A stretch of 64,000 bases of DNA from Chitinivibrio alkaliphilus ACht1 (GTDB lineage: Bacteria > Fibrobacterota > Chitinivibrionia > Chitinivibrionales > Chitinivibrionaceae), in assembly GCF_000474745.1 (NCBI RefSeq), contig NZ_ASJR01000002.1:62001-126000 (forward strand). The letters are read 5' to 3'. Position 1 is the first letter of the stretch. Each line of letters starts with the position of its first letter. A model generated the notes under the pieces. The model saw only the letters and a program-made list of their open reading frames with translations, had not been told where the DNA came from and ran no database searches. Shown in pieces: positions 60,995-64,000 of this stretch. A program made the translations under genes and the position numbers.

Positions 60995-62278
60995 CTACTT
61001 AAGCACTTCGTTTGATCGTTTGACGGCACAGAACTCACCACACATACTGCAACACTCTTCTGCTTTCATGCTTGGCGGCAGAGACTCGCGGTAGGCCCGT
61101 GCCTTTTCAGGATCAACACTGAGCTTGTAGATGGTTTCCCAATCAAAGGCAATTTTTGCACGAGTCATGGCATCATCCCGTTCAATGGCTGCAGGTACAC
61201 CTTTGGCAAGATCTGCGCTTTGAGCGGCAATTTTAGACGCTATCACTCCCTCCTTTACATCATCAAGAGAGGGCAATCGGAGGTGTTCTGCAGGAGTTAC
61301 ATAACAGAGGAAGTCAACTCCCGCCATACCCGCGAGGGCCCCACCAATAGCACCGGAAATGTGGTCATGCCCTAAGGAGGTATCTGTTGTGAGAGGGCCT
61401 AATACGTAAAAGGGGGCATTTCGACAGAGCCGTTTTTGTATTTGTATATTGGTAACAATTTGGTTCAACGGCACATGGCCGGGGCCTTCTACAAAGGAAC
61501 CGACACCACGCTTGCGCGCACGGTCTACAAGCTCTCCCAAAATAGAAAGCTCCTCAATTTGTGCACGATCAGTGGCATCACTGGTTGCTCCGGGGCGAAA
61601 TGCATCACCAAGACTTATGGCCACATCGTATTTAGCGAGAATATCAAGAAGTCTGTCGTATTGAGCATAGAGAGGGCTTTCTTCCTTGTTGTGGTGTATC
61701 CATTCCATGATGATGGTACCGCCTCGGCTTGTTGCGCCTCCCAGACGCTTAACTTCCTTAAATCGTTGTACCGTTTGTTTGGTCACGCCGCAATGAAGGG
61801 TAAGAAAATCAACGCCTTGAGCACAATGATCTTCAATAACTGCAAACATTTCATCGGCGGTAAGGTCAAGGACTGACTTCTTTTTTTCTTGTGCTCGGAA
61901 GGCCATTTCATAGAGTGGTACTGTTCCAAGGGCTAAGGAGGTCGTATCCATTATCTTTTTACGAATCGCTGCTAAATCTCCTGAGGTGGAAAGATCCATG
62001 AGAGCGTGAGCTCCATATTTTTCACAAAGACGAACTTTCTCAAGTTCCTGTGATAAATCTTCCTGAGAGGAGGATGTACCAATATTTGCGTTTACTTTTA
62101 TGGAGGTTCCTTCACCAATTATGAGGGGGGTAATGGAGCGTTTCGAATTTCGTACAATCGTAATATGTCCTTGGGCTACCTTTTCGCGAAATTGTTCCGC
62201 GTCCATATTTTCTAGTTTTGCAGCCGCGCGTATTTCTTCAGTTATCTGCCCATTTTGGGCTTCAAGCATTCGTGTCAT
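60995..62278 (-). CDS. thiC: Phosphomethylpyrimidine synthase ThiC
   Basis: 427 residues. Radical SAM-type conversion of aminoimidazole ribotide to hydroxymethylpyrimidine phosphate for thiamine. Hallmarks: VNANIGTSSSQ, DLSTSGDLAAIR, TLHCGVTKQTV, MEWIHHNKEE, GDAFRPGATSDATDRAQIEELSILGEL, FVEGPGHVPLNQI, YVLGPLTTDTSLGHDHISGAIGGA, LCYVTPAEHLRLP and the C-terminal cluster CSMCGEFCAVK (Cys ligands of the [4Fe-4S] cluster). It has a GAAGGAG ribosome binding site. No TPP riboswitch was recognised in the upstream gap. No other thi genes lie in the window. Confidence 0.95.
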   Translation of the reverse strand: MTRMLEAQNGQITEEIRAAAKLENMDAEQFREKVAQGHITIVRNSKRSITPLIIGEGTSIKVNANIGTSSSQEDLSQELEKVRLCEKYGAHALMDLSTSGDLAAIRKKIMDTTSLALGTVPLYEMAFRAQEKKKSVLDLTADEMFAVIEDHCAQGVDFLTLHCGVTKQTVQRFKEVKRLGGATSRGGTIIMEWIHHNKEESPLYAQYDRLLDILAKYDVAISLGDAFRPGATSDATDRAQIEELSILGELVDRARKRGVGSFVEGPGHVPLNQIVTNIQIQKRLCRNAPFYVLGPLTTDTSLGHDHISGAIGGALAGMAGVDFLCYVTPAEHLRLPSLDDVKEGVIASKIAAQSADLAKGVPAAIERDDAMTRAKIAFDWETIYKLSVDPEKARAYRESLPPSMKAEECCSMCGEFCAVKRSNEVLK

Positions 62279-62369
62279 TTTTTCTCCTTCGTATAGAATA
62301 AAGAAAAATATATGACGCTGATCTGGAATGCTTAAATTCTTCTTTTTTAAACAAATTGAGAGATTTTAT

Positions 62370-62398
62370 TTGCAAAGAGTGTGTCAGAGCGCTATATA
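62370..62398 (+). promoter_or_regulatory. dksA: Candidate promoter for the DksA-like gene
   Basis: TTGCAA, 17 bases, then TATATA in the 195-base gap between divergent thiC and the DksA-like gene. The implied start is near 62405, giving a leader of about 70 bases before the ATG at 62474. The remaining part of the gap is AT-rich and holds nothing else recognisable. Confidence 0.5.
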
Positions 62399-62473
62399 TA
62401 CAAATAAGATTTGCGTATTTACTCTATAAAATACATATTATCGGTGACTATTACCTTTTATCAGGGGAAATGT

Positions 62474-62875
62474 ATGGCTGAAAAACAGCGGTTGACACCA
62501 GAAGAGCTGGCGTATTTTAAAAATCTTTTACTGGAGGAGCGGGATCGAGTGTGTGAAGATCAGCGGAAGCTGGACGAGCAGAATTTAAAACAGACCGTAG
62601 AATCTGCTTCAGGTGAGGGCACGCACTTCTCCAATCATATAGGTGATGCCGCAGCAGCGTCGTATGATCGTGAATTTTCTATGAATTTGGCAGAACGACA
62701 GGCTAAATATCTTGAACAAATTGATGATGCGCTCTTACGCATTAAAGACGGGACCTACGGCGTGTGTATGGTGACGGGAAAGCTTATTCCCACGGAGCGT
62801 TTGGAGGCAGTTCTTGTTGCAAAGTATTCTATTGAGGGTAAGAATATTAAAAATAAACAGAAGCGTCACGGATAA
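62474..62875 (+). CDS. dksA: DksA/TraR-family RNA polymerase-binding protein
   Basis: 133 residues. A coiled-coil N-terminal part (LTPEELAYFKNLLLEERDRVCEDQRKL) precedes the conserved DksA elements: DAAAASYDREFSMNLAERQAKYLEQIDDALLRIKDGTYGVCMVTGKLIPTERLEAV. The zinc-finger pattern CxxCG...CxxC is reduced to a single Cys (CMVTG, then no second pair), as in some Bacteroidetes-type proteins. The coiled-coil tip DxxDxA motif, which modulates RNA polymerase with ppGpp, reads GDAAAASYD here. GGGGAAA precedes the ATG. Confidence 0.88.
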   Translation: MAEKQRLTPEELAYFKNLLLEERDRVCEDQRKLDEQNLKQTVESASGEGTHFSNHIGDAAAASYDREFSMNLAERQAKYLEQIDDALLRIKDGTYGVCMVTGKLIPTERLEAVLVAKYSIEGKNIKNKQKRHG

Positions 62876-62893
62876 ACGCACACGTTTTTTTTC

Positions 62894-64000
62894 TTGTTTT
62901 TCTTAAGTGTATTCTCTGTTTCATCCTCTGTGTATGCTGAGGTTGCGGTAGAACAAAATGAGGTCGAGAGGCGTTCACAACAGTTACTTGACTCCCTTAT
63001 TATTGCAGGATATCCCTTGGCTGTTGTGGAGACAGACCCCGTAACACCCTCTGATACATTTCTACTTTCTTATACGCCGGGGCCGTATATACAGGCCCCA
63101 CGCTTCGTTGTAGAGCCTTCCGAGAACCTACCTCCATGGCTCTACGAGTACTGGCTACGTCCATATGAAAACCGGGCATTCCTCCGCGATGATTTTCGGC
63201 AGCTTGATCAAACAGCTGCGTCTATTCCATATATTGAAGAGGTATATCGAGGGTTGCCGTATCGTGAAGACTCGTTGCTTCTATTTCCCACCAGTATTAC
63301 CAGCACCTCGTCTTTTATGGTACAGGGAGGGGTTGCTTATTCAAACCAAACATCAGAAGGACTTCATGGAGATCTTTCCCTTTCTCTTCTTCATCTTCTT
63401 GGTTTTGGTGAGGAATTTTTCTTAGAATATGTGGGGAGTGATGAGGTGCGAGAACTCTCCACACGTCTGAGAGTTCCGCATCTATTTCAAGGACCCTTTC
63501 ACTTGCGCAGCAGTTTTTCCCTTGAGTTGCGAGGGGACTCCTACAGTTTCTTTCAATACTCCCTTGGCGGTGTATACCCCGTGTATACCGATGGCGTCGA
63601 GATCTCCCTCGCCGTTTCTGCGTATGAGGTGCAAGACGATACCGTGCGCCGAACCTTTCGGGGGGTTGATTTTGGTGCCTCTTCTGTACAGAGACTGTTT
63701 CGGGCAGAGGAGCGCGGCTTGTTTTGGTATATTCAGTCTGAAACCGGACAGGTAAGATCCGAAGGGGCGGGGCAACTAATGTCCCGATTTACTTCTGGGG
63801 GAGGAGGCCAACATCCTTTGGGGAGATTTGCTTTGTATTCTGAAATACATCCGTGGTATCTGTATGTGGGGTCCTATGATGATCTTACCTTGAGTGAAGT
63901 TTTTCGTCTTGGCGGAGAACAGACAATACGGGGATATGCACGGAAAAGTATTCCTCAAACAGCTCATCTCCTTACACGTTCAGAACTACGCTATTTTCCA
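62894..64000 (+). CDS. Omp85/BamA-TamA-like outer-membrane protein (partial; start unclear)
   Basis: The frame is open from the dksA stop to the window edge, about 369 residues. It opens with a signal-like segment (FLSVFSVSSSVYA, then EVAVEQ) and a POTRA-like stretch. Towards the edge comes a beta-barrel with WYLYVGSYDDLT and RLGGEQTIRGY, the GGxxxIRGY motif of the Omp85/surface antigen family. No ATG or GTG opens this frame. TTG 62894 would give a short signal peptide without a basic start. A run of eight T (62885-62892) lies just upstream; one more T would join an upstream frame reading TDKRTRFFFLFFLSV, a far better signal peptide. The protein continues beyond the window. Confidence 0.75.
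   Translation, partial: MFFLSVFSVSSSVYAEVAVEQNEVERRSQQLLDSLIIAGYPLAVVETDPVTPSDTFLLSYTPGPYIQAPRFVVEPSENLPPWLYEYWLRPYENRAFLRDDFRQLDQTAASIPYIEEVYRGLPYREDSLLLFPTSITSTSSFMVQGGVAYSNQTSEGLHGDLSLSLLHLLGFGEEFFLEYVGSDEVRELSTRLRVPHLFQGPFHLRSSFSLELRGDSYSFFQYSLGGVYPVYTDGVEISLAVSAYEVQDDTVRRTFRGVDFGASSVQRLFRAEERGLFWYIQSETGQVRSEGAGQLMSRFTSGGGGQHPLGRFALYSEIHPWYLYVGSYDDLTLSEVFRLGGEQTIRGYARKSIPQTAHLLTRSELRYFP

Noticed and set aside
62318-62331. CTGATCTGGAATGC, similar to the 3' consensus of a TPP riboswitch, beside thiC
   Set aside because: It is on the plus strand while thiC is on the minus strand, and neither the paired CTGAGA half nor the rest of the fold is present.
1-64000. tRNA, rRNA, insertion sequences, phage or restriction genes, and -24/-12 promoters
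   Set aside because: Read through the gaps on both strands; no cloverleaf, transposase, integrase or convincing TGGCAC-N5-TTGC site was seen. A covariance-model or motif search would be needed to exclude small RNAs.

Overview
The window is a densely packed bacterial chromosome segment of roughly 46% GC by eye. It carries about 64 protein genes on both strands, many with overlapping start and stop codons. There is no stretch over about 200 bases without a gene. I saw no tRNA, rRNA, insertion sequence, prophage or CRISPR array. A complete Tol-Pal locus, an Mla-type lipid transport operon, lipoproteins, predicted beta-barrels and an Omp85 protein point to a Gram-negative with an outer membrane. 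An MglA/MglB-type GTPase pair, a DUF4914-like protein, a Ski2-like helicase and the Tol-Pal layout suggest a deep-branching group such as Fibrobacterota (Chitinivibrionia-like). That placement is inference and was not tested by any search.

Layout. 1-6884 (minus): pheS-pheT, a 7-8 TM PAS histidine kinase with an apparent frameshift, a secreted protein of unknown function, and purB with a terminator. 7039-18640 (plus): a tightly spaced run of tolQ-tolR-tonB/tolA-tolB-pal-ybgF-like genes, three unknown envelope proteins, a hybrid sensor kinase with a pseudo-receiver, a broken creatininase-like gene, a DAHP synthase and a topoisomerase-tail protein. 18713-21609 (plus): a frameshifted membrane-fusion lipoprotein, then MoxR and DUF58. 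21645-25078 (minus): an outer-membrane protein, ybgC and a sigma-54 activator. 25147-33814 (plus): an AsmA-like protein, an M23 peptidase, a glycan cluster of GT2, formyltransferase, XrtA-type deacetylase and aldo/keto reductase, a DExH helicase and a cupin. 33799-40885 (minus): a mostly housekeeping run with cvfB, DUF368, pcm, GT2, mtnN, ppa, pdxA and an SDR. 40956-43849: an MFS exporter, a deacetylase, a zinc ribbon and a roadblock protein. 43862-47877 (minus): an MglA GTPase with a very long tail, then mlaD-mlaF-mlaE. 48004-55000: a transglutaminase/TPR protein coupled to a CHASE2 cyclase, ampD, an SDR and a SpoU methyltransferase. 55057-60090 (plus): a CheY-like regulator, the DUF4914-like P-loop protein, a hybrid kinase and an HD-GYP response regulator. 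60087-64000: WbuC-type cupin, fxsA and thiC (minus), then a dksA-like gene and the start of an Omp85 protein (plus).

How it works together. Much of the window serves the cell envelope: Tol-Pal constriction and outer-membrane integrity, Mla lipid transport, peptidoglycan hydrolysis (M23, AmpD), surface-glycan modification and outer-membrane biogenesis. Interspersed are unusually many signalling proteins: three histidine kinases, a sigma-54 activator, a nucleotide cyclase, HD-GYP and a small GTPase. Several have altered catalytic residues: Asn for the phospho-acceptor Asp in one receiver, a degenerate receiver on the sigma-54 activator, no switch His in MlaF, and Arg for the adenine-selecting Lys in the cyclase.

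A recurrent oddity is single-base homopolymer frameshifts. Three genes are interrupted at four A/T runs, and each is repaired by adding or removing one base. A fifth possible case lies at the start of the Omp85 gene. Either the assembly has homopolymer errors or these loci slip.
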